Positions 45,469-55,052 of a stretch of 64,000 bases of DNA are shown here, piece after piece. Below the pieces are notes generated by a model. The model was not told where the DNA came from. It did no database searches and saw nothing but the letters and a program-made list of their open reading frames with translations. Origin of the DNA: Mycobacterium sp. 852002-51971_SCH5477799-a. Lineage in GTDB: Bacteria > Actinomycetota > Actinomycetes > Mycobacteriales > Mycobacteriaceae. Positions within the stretch are counted from its first letter, which is position 1. Every line of letters starts with the position of its first letter. Made by a program: the position numbers and the translations under genes. The stretch covers positions 1-64,000 of the forward strand of contig NZ_LZIF01000087.1 in NCBI RefSeq assembly GCF_001667145.1. The letters run 5' to 3'.

Positions 45469-46329
45469 ATGTCCCACGCCAAGTCTCTGCAAGGCAAGAC
45501 CATGTTCATCTCCGGCGCCAGCCGCGGTATCGGCCTGGCGATCGCCAAGCGCGTCGCGCAGGACGGCGCCAACATCGCGCTGATCGCCAAGACGGCCGAG
45601 CCGCACCCGAAGCTGCCGGGAACGGTGTTCACGGCGGCCAAAGAACTCGAGGAAGCCGGTGGGCAGGCCCTGCCCATCGTCGGAGACGTGCGCGACCCGG
45701 ATTCGGTCGAGGCGGCCGTGGTCAAGACCGTCGAGCAGTTCGGCGGCATCGACATCTGCGTCAACAACGCGTCGGCGATCAACCTGGGATCCATCTCCGA
45801 GGTGCCGATGAAGCGGTTCGACCTGATGAACGGCATTCAGGTGCGCGGCACGTACGCGGTCTCGCGAGCGTGCCTGCCCCACATGAAGGGCCGGGAGAAT
45901 CCACACATTCTGACGCTGTCCCCGCCGGTGCTGCTGGGCCAGGAGTGGCTGCAGCCGACGGCGTACATGATGGCCAAGTTCGGTATGACGTTGTGCGCGT
46001 TGGGCATCGCGCAGGAGATGCGCGAGGAGGGCATCGCGTCCAACACGTTGTGGCCGCGCACGCTGGTGGCCACCGCCGCGGTGCAGAACCTGCTCGGCGG
46101 CGATGAGGCGATGGGACGCGCCCGCAAGCCCGAGATCTACTCCGACGCGGCCTATGTCATCTTCAACAAGCCGTCCAAGGAGTTCACCGGCAACATGCTG
46201 CTGTGCGAGGACGTGCTGGTGGAATCCGGTGTCACGGACCTGTCGACCTACGACTGCATTCCCGGCTCGAAGCTGGGCGTCGACTTCTGGGTGGATGGCG
46301 TCAACCCGCCGGGGTATTCGGGTCCCTAA
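45469..46329 (+). CDS. Short-chain dehydrogenase, HSDL2-like (Rv3224-like)
   Basis: 286 aa from ATG 45469. The cofactor loop is SGASRGIGLAIAKR, the structural motif CVNNASAINLG, and the catalytic Tyr and Lys are in YMMAKFGMT. The pattern AKTAEPHPKLPGT and the Pro-rich PPVLLG loop match the HSDL2-like SDR group. Substrate unknown, possibly a lipid or sterol. Divergent from sigH and 6 nt ahead of ybaK. Confidence 0.92.
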   Translation: MSHAKSLQGKTMFISGASRGIGLAIAKRVAQDGANIALIAKTAEPHPKLPGTVFTAAKELEEAGGQALPIVGDVRDPDSVEAAVVKTVEQFGGIDICVNNASAINLGSISEVPMKRFDLMNGIQVRGTYAVSRACLPHMKGRENPHILTLSPPVLLGQEWLQPTAYMMAKFGMTLCALGIAQEMREEGIASNTLWPRTLVATAAVQNLLGGDEAMGRARKPEIYSDAAYVIFNKPSKEFTGNMLLCEDVLVESGVTDLSTYDCIPGSKLGVDFWVDGVNPPGYSGP

Positions 46330-46335
46330 TAGGTC

Positions 46336-46821
46336 GTGGCCGCCACACCGGGCATCGCCGCGCTGGTGAAAGCCGGTGTGCCGCACGAAGTCCTGACTTT
46401 CGATCATGATCGGCGGGAGCAGTCGTTCGGTGCGGAGGCGGTCAACGCGCTCACCAAGGCCGGCGGCATCGACCCGGGGCAGATCTTCAAGACGCTGATC
46501 ATCACGGTTCCCGGCGGACTGGCGGTCGCGATCGTGCCGGCGACCGCCCGGCTGTCGCTGAAGGCGGCCGCCGCCGCGCTGGGAGTTGCCAAGGCAGCCA
46601 TGGCCGACGCCCCGGTCGCCGACCGGGCCACCGGGTACGTGCTCGGTGCGGTGTCGCCGTTCGGTCAGCGCAAGCCGCTGCCGACGGTCGTCGATTCCAG
46701 CGCGCTGGCGTGGGATCGGGTGTTCTGCAGTGCCGGGCGCCGAGGCTGGGAGGTCGCGGTGGCGCCGCAGGACCTGATCCGCCTCACCGGCGCGGTGACC
46801 GCCGACATCAGCAGAACGTGA
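46336..46821 (+). CDS. ybaK: YbaK/EbsC Cys-tRNA(Pro) deacylase
   Basis: 161 aa from GTG 46336. Landmarks are FGAEAVNALTKAGG, the catalytic Lys in QIFKTLII, VPATARLSLKAAA and YVLGAVSPFGQRKPLPTVVD. It removes Cys mischarged on tRNA-Pro. From recall, H37Rv has two short pieces here (Rv3224A/B), so the gene is intact in this organism. Its end meets a decayed minus-strand region. Confidence 0.93.
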   Translation: MAATPGIAALVKAGVPHEVLTFDHDRREQSFGAEAVNALTKAGGIDPGQIFKTLIITVPGGLAVAIVPATARLSLKAAAAALGVAKAAMADAPVADRATGYVLGAVSPFGQRKPLPTVVDSSALAWDRVFCSAGRRGWEVAVAPQDLIRLTGAVTADISRT

Positions 46822-47527
46822 CGGCGACCTTGTCCGCGGCCCCCCGACCTCGGCGACCCCCCCGGCCGGCTCATGCCCGAGCGGGGTGTGCCCCTGGCGC
46901 GGCGGGATGCCGCCGATGGTGATGTAGAACGCGTCGGAACCGCAGATGCCGCAGGCCCGCATCCGCACCAGGACGTCGCGCGGGCCGACCTCGGGACGCT
47001 CGGTGTCGAGAACCTCGGTCGGACCGTCGGCGTCTTCCCAATGCGGCAGCGGCATTTTCGCCTGGGTCACCAGTTCGAGGATCTTGCGTTGCTCTTCGAG
47101 CAGGGCCAGGCAGCGCGGGTCGGTGCGCAGCGTGTCGGTGTCCGCGGGTGGGATCGGGTCCACGCACTGCCAGTGCAACAGGGATCGCCGGGCCGGGTCC
47201 TGGTCGAGCAGGTAGCTGATCACCGTTGTTCCGGTGCGCGGCATGCCGAGCACGATCATGGGCCGCTCGACGGGCGCGTCCAGCACTTCGGGGTGGGCCT
47301 GGATGTAACCGTGCACCTGCATGCGCCGCCCCAGCGCGTTGGTGGCGTCGTCGAGGACCCGTTCACGCCCGAACGGTGTGAAGGCCGGTGTTGAGCTCGT
47401 CGAGGATGAGCTGCAGTCCGTCCCGCCATGAGTCGGAGTCGATTTCGGTGAGACCGGTGCGTCGGGCCGCCAGTTTGAGAACGTCCTCGGCGGTCGCGAT
47501 GTTGTCGAGGTCTTTGTGGTCGCTCAT
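46815..47527 (-). pseudogene. Decayed sulfotransferase joined to an alcohol dehydrogenase fragment
   Basis: Minus strand from ATG 47527, five nt after the upstream SDR stop. The first part reads as a family sulfotransferase N-terminus (SWRDGLQLILDELNTG), then a one-base shift near 47390 moves to FTPFGRERVLDDATN and on to the PAPS-loop motif VLGMPRTGTTVISYL. After HWEDADGPTE (near 47030) the frame continues into a zinc alcohol dehydrogenase start (VLVRMRACGICGSDAFYI, GHTPLGHEPAG) and decays at two G-runs. The join implies a deletion of the rest of both genes. Confidence 0.8.
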
Positions 47528-47531
47528 CGCG

Positions 47532-48281
47532 CTAGACCGTCAGGTATCCGCCGTCGACGGCGATGGTGGTGCCGGTGATGTACGAGGCGGCGTCGGTACA
47601 CAGAAACAGCGCCGCGCCCGCGCAGTCCTGGGGCGTGCCGGGCCTGCCCAGCGGGGTGTGGAAGCCGATCTCGACGTCCATCACCTCGGGAATTCCCATG
47701 GCGGGGTGGGTCATTCGGGTGTCGATGAGCCCCGGCGCGATGGCGTTGACCCGGATCCCGTCATTGGCCCACCGGCGGGACAGATTCATCGTCAAAGCGA
47801 TCAGGCCCATCTTCGACGAGGCGTAGCCGGGGACGAAGACCGCCGAGCGGAAGGCGGACATCGAGACCACGCTGACGACGCTCGCGCCGCCCGGTGCCTG
47901 ACTGGACTTGAGTCGTTCGTGACAGCGCATCGTCAGCCGCATCGGGCCGAGCATGTTCTGCGTCACCGACGCGACGTAGCCGTCCGGGTCGTATTCGTCA
48001 CCGGCGGGATAGGGGCCACCCGCGTTATTGACCAGGATGTCCAGGTCGCCCAGCGAATCCGCCAGGGCGTCAACGGATTCGGCATCCTGGATCTGGCACT
48101 GCCGGTAGGTGAACGCGCCCAGCTCGGTTTCGGGATAGTCTGCGGCCGAGCCGCGGGTCCCGGACACCGTGACGGCGGCCCCGGCAGCGGCGAACGCGGC
48201 GGCGATCGCGTTGCCGATGCCGCTGGTGCCGCCGGTAACCAGTGCGTGGGCGCCGCTGAAATCGAAGTTGACGGTGTTCAT
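47532..48281 (-). CDS. Short-chain dehydrogenase/reductase
   Basis: 249 aa from ATG 48281. Cofactor loop VTGGTSGIGNAIAAAF, VNNAGGPYPAG, catalytic Ser region VVSMSAFR, Tyr and Lys in YASSKMGLIAL and the family end GTTIAVDGGYL. The ATG overlaps the stop of the upstream MBL gene by 4 nt, so the two are coupled and probably act in one pathway. The pseudogene follows 5 nt downstream. Confidence 0.92.
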   Translation of the reverse strand: MNTVNFDFSGAHALVTGGTSGIGNAIAAAFAAAGAAVTVSGTRGSAADYPETELGAFTYRQCQIQDAESVDALADSLGDLDILVNNAGGPYPAGDEYDPDGYVASVTQNMLGPMRLTMRCHERLKSSQAPGGASVVSVVSMSAFRSAVFVPGYASSKMGLIALTMNLSRRWANDGIRVNAIAPGLIDTRMTHPAMGIPEVMDVEIGFHTPLGRPGTPQDCAGAALFLCTDAASYITGTTIAVDGGYLTV

Positions 48282-49522
48282 TCGTCCGTCCTCAATTCGT
48301 TGATCGACTTGGTGAGCCAGGCCTTCTCCCAGAAGTTTTCGGTGTCGGCCAGCAGCGCCTCGTGCGCGTCGGCGGCCACCGCCCGGGCACCGGTGTGCAT
48401 CGGCTGGGCGGCCAGGATCAGGTCGGTGAGGTGGATGGCCTGCACCGGCCGCCCGGCCGCGACGTGAGCGCGGGCGGCGTCGGTGAGCGCGTCGGCGCCG
48501 GCGGCGCTGACCACGTCTGCGGCAACCGAATCCGGCGCCACGCCATACAGTTCGGTGGTGGAGCGGTGCCGGAACCACCCGGTGTACATCTCCCAGATGG
48601 CCCGCACATTCCAGGACGTCTTGCCGTAGCCCTCGCCGATGTCGAGGTGCTCGGGCACCTTGACATCGCGCATGGCGGTGTGGATGTCGGCGCCGGCATT
48701 CATCAGCTCGGCGGTGCGATCGTGCACGGCCTGCATCGCCTCGCGCATCGCGGTGACCTCCTCGGCGATACGATCGGCGCCCTCGATGGGATCGAAGTGG
48801 CCCGTGATCAGCCGCCGCGGTCCGTATTCAAGCACGGTGTTCAGCGACTCGATGTAGAGGATCGGATCCCGATATCGGTCCCCGCGGATGGTCATCAGGT
48901 TCGGGACGTGCCCGAATAGTGGACCGAACAGGTTGCCGCTGAACAGGATTCGATCCTCGGGTAGCCACACCACCAGTGCGTCGGTGGTCTCGCCGCCCGG
49001 CGTCCACACCAGCTCGACGGTGCGCCCGCCGACCGTCATGCTCGTGTGCTGGTCGAAGGTCGCGGCCGGCTCGGGAAACGAGAAGTCGATCGTCGCGGGG
49101 TCGATCGTCTTGAAGTGTTGCAGGATGGCATCGGAGAATTTCTGGAAGGCGAACGACGTCTTGGGCACCCGATAACCCATGAGCAGCGCGTTGTCGTCGC
49201 GCCAGTACCGGTAGTTGCGGTGCATCACCACGTCGGTGCCCTCATCGCGCAGCGAGTTCACCCCGCCCCAGTGGTCGGCGTGCCCCTGGGTGACGATGAT
49301 GGCCCGCGTCGGGCCGGGCACGTCGGCAAAAGCGTTGCGGTGCAACGGGCCTTCGAAGACCAGCCCGCCGTTGACGATGATCCGTCCGTCGTCGGTCGCG
49401 ACCGCATAGGAGTTGGAGACGCCCGGCGACATCCAGACGCCGTCGCCCAGCGGCTGCGCGGGGGTGTCCATCGCCGCCGCGAGGTCACCCGCTCCGGGAC
49501 GCTCCCGATGAATCCCTGCCAT
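48278..49522 (-). CDS. Alkylsulfatase-like metallo-beta-lactamase-fold hydrolase
   Basis: 414 aa from ATG 49522. The N-terminal MBL fold has TQGHADHWGG, where alkylsulfatases usually have THxHxDH, so the first metal His is Gln here. GGETTDALVVWLPEDRILFSGNLFG follows with later ligands. The C-terminal part (GADIHTAMRDVKVP, GYGKTSWNVRAIWEMYTGWF) is the alkylsulfatase dimerisation domain; the SCP2 tail is absent. Cleavage of alkyl sulfate or a related ester is likely. First gene of its operon. Confidence 0.85.
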   Translation of the reverse strand: MAGIHRERPGAGDLAAAMDTPAQPLGDGVWMSPGVSNSYAVATDDGRIIVNGGLVFEGPLHRNAFADVPGPTRAIIVTQGHADHWGGVNSLRDEGTDVVMHRNYRYWRDDNALLMGYRVPKTSFAFQKFSDAILQHFKTIDPATIDFSFPEPAATFDQHTSMTVGGRTVELVWTPGGETTDALVVWLPEDRILFSGNLFGPLFGHVPNLMTIRGDRYRDPILYIESLNTVLEYGPRRLITGHFDPIEGADRIAEEVTAMREAMQAVHDRTAELMNAGADIHTAMRDVKVPEHLDIGEGYGKTSWNVRAIWEMYTGWFRHRSTTELYGVAPDSVAADVVSAAGADALTDAARAHVAAGRPVQAIHLTDLILAAQPMHTGARAVAADAHEALLADTENFWEKAWLTKSINELRTDE

Positions 49523-49533
49523 GACTGGCGATC

Positions 49534-49549
49534 CTCTACAGTTCTAGAG
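49534..49549. promoter_or_regulatory. Operator between the MBL and SDR genes
   Basis: CTCTA-CAGTTC-TAGAG is a perfect 5+5 inverted repeat between divergent genes (MBL start 49522, SDR start 49586). The TetR protein encoded at 50365 is the likely binder. Confidence 0.5.
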
Positions 49550-49585
49550 GTAAAGTCAATATCTTCGCGGCGGGAAGGGGCGCTC

Positions 49586-50356
49586 ATGGGACTGCGCGGT
49601 CTGGCGGACAAGGTGGCGATCGTCGCCGGCGGCGCAACCGGCCTCGGCGCCGCGACCGCCGCCCGGCTGGGCGAGGAGGGCTGCCGGGTGGTCATCGGCG
49701 ACGTGGCCGTCGACGCCGCACGGCAGACGGCCGCGCGCATCGCCGCGGCCGGGGGCACGGCCGCCCACGTGGGCTTCGACCTGGCGGATCCCGCCTCGGT
49801 TGCAAGCCTGATCGACTGTGCCGCGAGGACTTACGGCGGAGTGGACCTGCTGTTCAACGTGGGCGCCGACATGAGCACCATCCGCTCCGACACCGACGTG
49901 GTCGACATCGACTTCGACGTCTGGGATCGGGTGATGACGGTGAACCTGCGCGGTTATGTGGCCGCCATGAAATACGCGATCCCGCACATGCTGCGTCGCG
50001 GCGGCGGGGCGATCGTCAACATGTCCTCGGCGGCGGCTTTCCAGGGCGAGCCCGCACGTCCGGCGTATGCCACGGCGAAGGCCGGCATCGGTGCGCTCAC
50101 CCGCCACGTCGCGTCGCGGTGGGGAAAGGACAACATCCGGTGCAATGCGGTCGCCCCCGGGTTCACCGCCACCGAGACGATCCGTTCGGTGCCGCAGTGG
50201 CCGGACCTTCAGGCCGCCGCACTCGAGCGCATCCGCGCACCCCGCGTCGGCGATCCCGGCGACGTCGCGGCGCTGGTCGCCTTCCTGCTCTCCGCCGAGG
50301 GCGAGTGGATCAACGGGCAGGTCGTCAACGTCGACGGCGGCACGGTGCTGCGCTGA
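49586..50356 (+). CDS. Short-chain dehydrogenase/reductase
   Basis: 256 aa from ATG 49586 with GGGAAGGGG upstream. Cofactor loop VAGGATGLGAATAARL, DLLFNVGAD in place of the usual NNAG, catalytic Ser in VNMSSAAAF, Tyr and Lys in YATAKAGIGAL. It is 8 nt ahead of the TetR gene and divergent from the MBL-SDR pair. Confidence 0.92.
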   Translation: MGLRGLADKVAIVAGGATGLGAATAARLGEEGCRVVIGDVAVDAARQTAARIAAAGGTAAHVGFDLADPASVASLIDCAARTYGGVDLLFNVGADMSTIRSDTDVVDIDFDVWDRVMTVNLRGYVAAMKYAIPHMLRRGGGAIVNMSSAAAFQGEPARPAYATAKAGIGALTRHVASRWGKDNIRCNAVAPGFTATETIRSVPQWPDLQAAALERIRAPRVGDPGDVAALVAFLLSAEGEWINGQVVNVDGGTVLR

Positions 50357-50364
50357 GGACGGAC

Positions 50365-50985
50365 ATGGCCACCAGCAGACCCCGGAAACGCAATGGCGAC
50401 GAACGCCGTCGCGACCTGTGCGATGCCGCGATCCGGGTGCTGGCCGAACACGGTTCGCGCGGACTGACGCACGGGCAGGTCGACCGCGTCGCCGGCGTCC
50501 CGGAGGGCACCACGTCGTACTACTACCGGACCCGCGCCGCCCTGCTGCGCGGCGTCGGCAAGCGCGTTGCGGAGATCGATGTGGGCAACCTGCAGTCGGT
50601 CATCGACGAGCCGGTCGATCCGCTCTCCCCCTTCGCGCACCTGGCCCGGCTCACGATGATCCAGGCCGAAGAACCGGGCCTCATGCTCAACAGGGCGCGC
50701 CACGAACTGTTGCTTAGCGCCGCCCGCGACCCCGGCCTGGCCGAAACGTCGCAGGTGTTCGTCGCCCGGATCAACGGCATGGCCCGCGACGCCGTTGCCC
50801 ACCTGCAACCGGACATCCGCGACCCGGCACTGCTGGCCGCGCAGACCGCAGCCGTCACCACCTTCATCGCCGGTGTCTTCACGCGGCTGGCCGCCGGCGA
50901 TCGCGACGTCGGGGACGCCGAGCAGCTTGGCCGTCTGCTGGAAGCCGTGGCCACGGCGGTGGCGCTCGCGGCCCAGCGGAGTTGA
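50365..50985 (+). CDS. TetR-family regulator of the MBL/SDR cluster
   Basis: 206 aa from ATG 50365 behind GAGGACGG. HTH: LTHGQVDRVAGVPEGTTSYYYRTRAALL, followed by a helical ligand domain. It is cotranscribed with the SDR and likely represses both divergent units through the inverted repeat at 49534. Confidence 0.9.
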   Translation: MATSRPRKRNGDERRRDLCDAAIRVLAEHGSRGLTHGQVDRVAGVPEGTTSYYYRTRAALLRGVGKRVAEIDVGNLQSVIDEPVDPLSPFAHLARLTMIQAEEPGLMLNRARHELLLSAARDPGLAETSQVFVARINGMARDAVAHLQPDIRDPALLAAQTAAVTTFIAGVFTRLAAGDRDVGDAEQLGRLLEAVATAVALAAQRS

Positions 50986-51073
50986 GCGGAGAATGAAGTT
51001 GTTTCCCAGCAACTGATTCGGCTTGAGCCACAGTCACCCACCCGGGCCGCGCCCAACACCGGAGCTTGTTGTG

Positions 51074-51277
51074 TCAGCCCGCCACCGCGAAGGGACTGAC
51101 CGCGCTGTTGGACAGGCCACGTTCGGCGTCGGCGCGCGGTTCCCGGGGCCGCCTGGGGGTCGTGAGGGCGATGACTGACGGTTCGACAACGGGAGCGCAG
51201 AAGTAGCACAGACCGGGTGCGAGTTCGGGAAAGCTGCACTCGGGGCAGAGATTGGGACAAAGCAATGCACTTGTCAT
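51074..51277 (-). CDS. Possible small Cys-rich (zinc-knuckle) protein, 67 aa
   Basis: From ATG 51277 the frame encodes CPNLCPECSFPELAPGLC then YFCAP, a C-x3-C-x2-C plus C-x2-C pattern that could bind zinc. The rest is Pro/Arg-rich. There is no convincing ribosome binding site and I recognise no family, so it may be spurious. The surrounding 430 bp (50986-51416) shows nothing else. Confidence 0.35.
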   Translation of the reverse strand: MTSALLCPNLCPECSFPELAPGLCYFCAPVVEPSVIALTTPRRPREPRADAERGLSNSAVSPFAVAG

Positions 51278-51416
51278 GAGATCGATGGTCAGGCCGCAGG
51301 GTTCTCCCGCGCCACGCCAGGGAGAAAAAGGTATGTATGTGCCGCAAAACCGTTGCTCAATCGAGTCATGAGGGACCGGCGAACAACGCACCGTTGAACC
51401 TTGCGCTAAAGCAAAG

Positions 51417-52175
51417 CTAAAGGATTTTCATCTGCTCGGGCTGCGCCTCGGCCGGTTCGAGCAACTGCGGACCGTTGTTGCGAACGTTGTTGACCAACGT
51501 CGATACCTCGCGCATCCGAATGGCGCGCACATCGGGTGTGCGGGCCAGCAGGCCCTCATCGATCGCGGCGTCCGGATCCAACCACCGGTCCCAATCGCGT
51601 TCGGGCATCACCAGGGGCATCCGATCGTGGATCTGCGCCAGTTCGCCCGGCGCATCGGTGGTGATGATGGTGCAGCTCAACAGCGGCGCAGCGTCCTTGG
51701 CCGGCTTCCAGACCGACCACAGGCCCGCCATGAACAGCGGCTCCCCGTCTTCGGAGTACATGAAAAACGGCGTCTTGCGGGTCTTCTTCCCGGCGGCATC
51801 GTCCGAATTGACCCGCCATTCGTAGTAGCCATCCATCGGGATCAGGCAGCGCTTGGACTTGGCGCTGGTCCGGAAGGCGGGCGACGTGGTGACTTTGTCC
51901 GCGCGGGCGTTGATCAACATCGGGCCCTTGGTGTCGGGCGCACCGTCGGCGCCGGTCTTGGCCCAGGGCGGCACCAACCCCCAGCGCATCAGCCGCACCC
52001 GCCGCGTCGGCTGGTCGTCGGGCTCGGAATGCCTGCTGACGACGGTCGCGATGGTCGAGGTCGGGGCGACGTTGTAGTTGGGCGCGGGAGCGTCGGCGGC
52101 GGTCGCCTCGTCGATCGCCTTGATCTTCTCGGCCAGCAGGGCCGGATCGGTCGTTACCGCGAACCGTCCACACAT
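51417..52175 (-). CDS. SRAP (HMCES/YedK-like) abasic-site shielding protein
   Basis: 252 aa from ATG 52175, the length I recall for Rv3226c. This start gives MCGRF, whose Cys2 must become the N-terminal residue that crosslinks to abasic sites; ATG codons at 52184 and further upstream would bury it. Other landmarks are NYNVAPTSTIATV, LINARADKV, CLIPMDGYYEW and IHDRMPLVMP with the catalytic His. It protects single-stranded abasic DNA. Divergent from aroA. Confidence 0.95.
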   Translation of the reverse strand: MCGRFAVTTDPALLAEKIKAIDEATAADAPAPNYNVAPTSTIATVVSRHSEPDDQPTRRVRLMRWGLVPPWAKTGADGAPDTKGPMLINARADKVTTSPAFRTSAKSKRCLIPMDGYYEWRVNSDDAAGKKTRKTPFFMYSEDGEPLFMAGLWSVWKPAKDAAPLLSCTIITTDAPGELAQIHDRMPLVMPERDWDRWLDPDAAIDEGLLARTPDVRAIRMREVSTLVNNVRNNGPQLLEPAEAQPEQMKIL

Positions 52176-52219
52176 AGATTCCATGGTGGCAGAAACCGGC
52201 GACACGCAATGATGGACCG

Positions 52220-53503
52220 ATGAGTACGTGGACGGCCCCCGTAGCATCGCAGCCCGTGCAGGCGACCGTGACCGTTCCGGGATCGAAATCGCAGACCAAC
52301 CGGGCGTTGGTGCTCGCCGGGCTGGCGACCGCCCTGGGCTCGGGGTCGGCGACCATCAGCGGGGCGCTGCGCAGTCGGGACACCGACCTGATGATCGGCG
52401 CGTTGCGCACGCTGGGCTTGCGTGTCGACGGAGACGAGACGGAGCTGACGGTCAGCGGTCGCGTCGAACCGGAGACGCCGGCGCAAGTCGACTGCGGCCT
52501 GGCCGGCACGGTGCTGCGGTTCGTGCCGCCGCTGGCGACGCTGGCCGAGTCGGCGGTGGAGTTCGACGGCGACGAGCAGGCCCGGGCACGGCCCATCGCG
52601 CCGCTGCTGGACGCGCTGCGCGGGCTCGGTGTCCGGATCGACGGCTCCGGTCTCCCGTTCCGGGTGCTGGGCGTCGGTTCGATCACCGGCGGCACCGTGG
52701 AAATCGACGCCTCGGCCTCCTCGCAGTTCGTCTCCGGTCTGCTGTTGTGCGCGGCCTCTTTCGCCGAGGGACTGACCGTGCGGCACACCGGTGCGGCACT
52801 GCCGTCGGCTCCGCACATCGCCATGACGGTGGTGATGTTGCGTCAAGCCGGCGTCGACGTCGACGACTCCGAGGCCAACCGCTGGACGGTGCGTCCGGGG
52901 CCGGTCGCGGCGCGGCACTGGGAGGTCGAGCCGGACCTGACCAACGCCGTTCCGTTCCTTGCGGCGGCGGTGGTCAGCGGCGGCGCGGTGCGTATCACCG
53001 GCTGGCCGGCCGACAGCGTGCAGCCCGCCGAGGACATCCTGTCCGTGTTGGGCAAGCTGAACACCGTTGTCACGCAGAATGATTCGTATCTGGAGGTGCG
53101 CGGCTCCGGGGAGTACGGCGGTTTCGACGTCGACCTGCGCGCGGTCGGCGAACTGACACCGTCGGTGGCCGCCCTGGCGGCGCTGGCGACGCCCGGATCG
53201 GTGTCCCGGCTCTCCGGCATCGCTCACCTACGGGGGCACGAGACCGACCGGCTCGCCGCGCTGAGCGCCGAGATCAACCGCCTCGGTGGAGATTGCGAGG
53301 AAACGTCGGACGGCCTGGTGATCACCGCGACGCCGCTGCGCGCCGGGACGTGGCACGCGTACGCCGACCACCGGATGGCGATGGCGGGCGCGATTGTCGG
53401 GCTGCGGGTGGACGGGGTCGAGGTGAGCGATATCGGCGCCACCAGCAAGACCCTGCCGGACTTCCCGCAGCTGTGGGCCCGGATGCTGGAGCACGGCATG
53501 TGA
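52220..53503 (+). CDS. aroA: 3-phosphoshikimate 1-carboxyvinyltransferase (EPSP synthase)
   Basis: 427 aa from ATG 52220. Signature [18 protein letters not shown] near the start, [15 protein letters not shown] in domain 1, and the second signature [12 protein letters not shown] with [15 protein letters not shown] near the end. It transfers enolpyruvate from PEP to shikimate 3-phosphate in aromatic amino acid synthesis. Its stop overlaps the GTG of rsgA by 4 nt. Confidence 0.96.
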   Translation: MSTWTAPVASQPVQATVTVPGSKSQTNRALVLAGLATALGSGSATISGALRSRDTDLMIGALRTLGLRVDGDETELTVSGRVEPETPAQVDCGLAGTVLRFVPPLATLAESAVEFDGDEQARARPIAPLLDALRGLGVRIDGSGLPFRVLGVGSITGGTVEIDASASSQFVSGLLLCAASFAEGLTVRHTGAALPSAPHIAMTVVMLRQAGVDVDDSEANRWTVRPGPVAARHWEVEPDLTNAVPFLAAAVVSGGAVRITGWPADSVQPAEDILSVLGKLNTVVTQNDSYLEVRGSGEYGGFDVDLRAVGELTPSVAALAALATPGSVSRLSGIAHLRGHETDRLAALSAEINRLGGDCEETSDGLVITATPLRAGTWHAYADHRMAMAGAIVGLRVDGVEVSDIGATSKTLPDFPQLWARMLEHGM

Positions 53504-54495
53504 GGCCCGGCGACTACGACGAGTCCGACGTCAAGATCCGCTCCGGTCGGGGGTCGCGACCGCGGACCAAGACTCGCCCCGAGCACGCCGACGCCGAGGC
53601 CGCGATGGTGGTCAGTGTCGACCGCGGCCGATGGGGATGCGTGCTGGGCGGAGACGTCGATCGCCGGGTCACCGCCATGCGGGCCCGCGAACTGGGCCGC
53701 ACCCCGATCGTGGTGGGCGACGACGTCGACGTCGTCGGTGATCTGACCGGGCGGCCGGACACGCTGGCCCGCATCGTGCGCCGCGGCGAGCGCCGAACCG
53801 TGTTGCGGCGCACCGCCGATGACACCGATCCGACCGAACGGGTGGTGGTGGCCAACGCCGATCAGCTGCTGATCGTGGTGGCACTGGCCGATCCGCCGCC
53901 CCGCACCGGCCTGGTGGACCGGACGCTGATCGCCGCCTACGCCGGCGGCCTCACGCCGATCCTGTGCCTGACCAAGACCGACCTCGCACCGCCGGAACCG
54001 TTCGCGGAGCAGTTCGTCGACCTGGACATGACGGTGGTCGTCGCCGGCCGCGACGATCCCCTGCTCGCCGTGGCGGACCTGCTCGCGGGCAAGATCACCG
54101 TGCTGCTCGGGCATTCCGGCGTGGGCAAGTCCACCTTGGTCAACCGCCTGGTGCCCGACGCGGATCGCGCCGTGGGCGACGTGACCGACATCGGCAGGGG
54201 ACGGCACACGTCGACGCAGTCGGTGGCGCTGCCGTTGACCGAACCGCTGGGCACCACCGGCTGGGTGATCGACACGCCGGGCATCCGATCCTTCGGGCTC
54301 GCACACATCCAGCCCGACGACGTCATGATGGCGTTTTCCGACTTGGCCGAGGCCATTGCGGATTGCCCGCGCGGCTGCGGGCACATGGGGCCGCCGGCCG
54401 ACCCGGAGTGCGCCCTGGACACACTGACCGGGCCCGCGATGCGCCGCGTCGCCGCGGCGCGCCGGCTGCTGACCGCGCTCAACCAGACTTCTTAG
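53500..54495 (+). CDS. rsgA: RsgA, ribosome small-subunit-dependent GTPase
   Basis: 331 aa from GTG 53500 (330 in M. tuberculosis, from recall). After an OB domain the GTPase is circularly permuted: LTKTDLAPP (G4) comes before [14 protein letters not shown] (G1) and [10 protein letters not shown] (G3). A zinc knuckle ([16 protein letters not shown]) closes the protein. RsgA helps mature the 30S subunit. Coupled to aroA and overlapping the convergent HxlR gene by 17 nt. Confidence 0.95.
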   Translation: MRPGDYDESDVKIRSGRGSRPRTKTRPEHADAEAAMVVSVDRGRWGCVLGGDVDRRVTAMRARELGRTPIVVGDDVDVVGDLTGRPDTLARIVRRGERRTVLRRTADDTDPTERVVVANADQLLIVVALADPPPRTGLVDRTLIAAYAGGLTPILCLTKTDLAPPEPFAEQFVDLDMTVVVAGRDDPLLAVADLLAGKITVLLGHSGVGKSTLVNRLVPDADRAVGDVTDIGRGRHTSTQSVALPLTEPLGTTGWVIDTPGIRSFGLAHIQPDDVMMAFSDLAEAIADCPRGCGHMGPPADPECALDTLTGPAMRRVAAARRLLTALNQTS

Positions 54496-54955
54496 CCAGT
54501 CGCATCCCGAGTTCGTCCGGCGACACCAGATGACCTTCGGCACAACGGATTTCGACGCCAGCCTCTGCGCCGCAGCCCAGGTGGACCAGCCGCAGCCGGT
54601 TGTGACCCGGCAGATGACGTCTCCCCCACTCGAACATCGCCCACACCACCGGCATGAAGGCGATGCCGGCCTCGGTGAGCACGTATTCGTCGCGACCGCG
54701 CTGGCCGGGCTCCCGATACGGTTGGCGCCGTAGCAATCCCAGCTCGACCAGTTCGCTCAGCCGTGCCGAGGTGGCGGCCTTGGTGATGCCCACCCGGCGG
54801 GCGAAGTCGTCGAATCGGGTGGTGCCGTAATAGGACTCGCGCATGATCAGCATCGCGGATTTGGTTCCGACGACCGCCATCGTTTTCTCGATCGCGCACT
54901 CGCCCACCGCCGACCAGGCGTCGCGGTCGGCCAGCGGTCCTTGCAGCAGTGTCAT
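54479..54955 (-). CDS. HxlR-family winged-helix regulator
   Basis: 158 aa from ATG 54955. The HxlR core CAIEKTMAVVGTKSAMLIMRE, ITKAATSARLSELVELGLL and YVLTEAGIAFMPV is clear; a C-terminal tail with Cys (LVHLGCGAEAG, IRCAEG) is reminiscent of redox-sensing members. It is divergent from the thiolase operon across 97 bp and likely controls it. Confidence 0.92.
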   Translation of the reverse strand: MTLLQGPLADRDAWSAVGECAIEKTMAVVGTKSAMLIMRESYYGTTRFDDFARRVGITKAATSARLSELVELGLLRRQPYREPGQRGRDEYVLTEAGIAFMPVVWAMFEWGRRHLPGHNRLRLVHLGCGAEAGVEIRCAEGHLVSPDELGMRLAKKSG

Positions 54956-55003
54956 CTAAATCACCTCCGCAGCTGGGTTGCTTTAAGCATACCGAGGTGT
55001 TTA

Positions 55004-55029
55004 TCTGGGTACAGCGATCTATACCTAGA
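55004..55029. promoter_or_regulatory. Candidate HxlR operator
   Basis: TCTGGGTA and TATACCTAGA form an imperfect inverted repeat (CTnGGTA / TAnACCnAG) between the divergent HxlR and thiolase genes. Confidence 0.45.
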
Positions 55030-55052
55030 TCAACGCGACTCGAGGAGGAGTC

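Noticed and set aside
45376..47322. 648-codon minus-strand frame read as one protein
   Set aside because: Only the part upstream of about 46815 resembles proteins (sulfotransferase and alcohol dehydrogenase pieces). The remainder is antisense to ybaK and the SDR, so it was called a pseudogene at 46815-47527.
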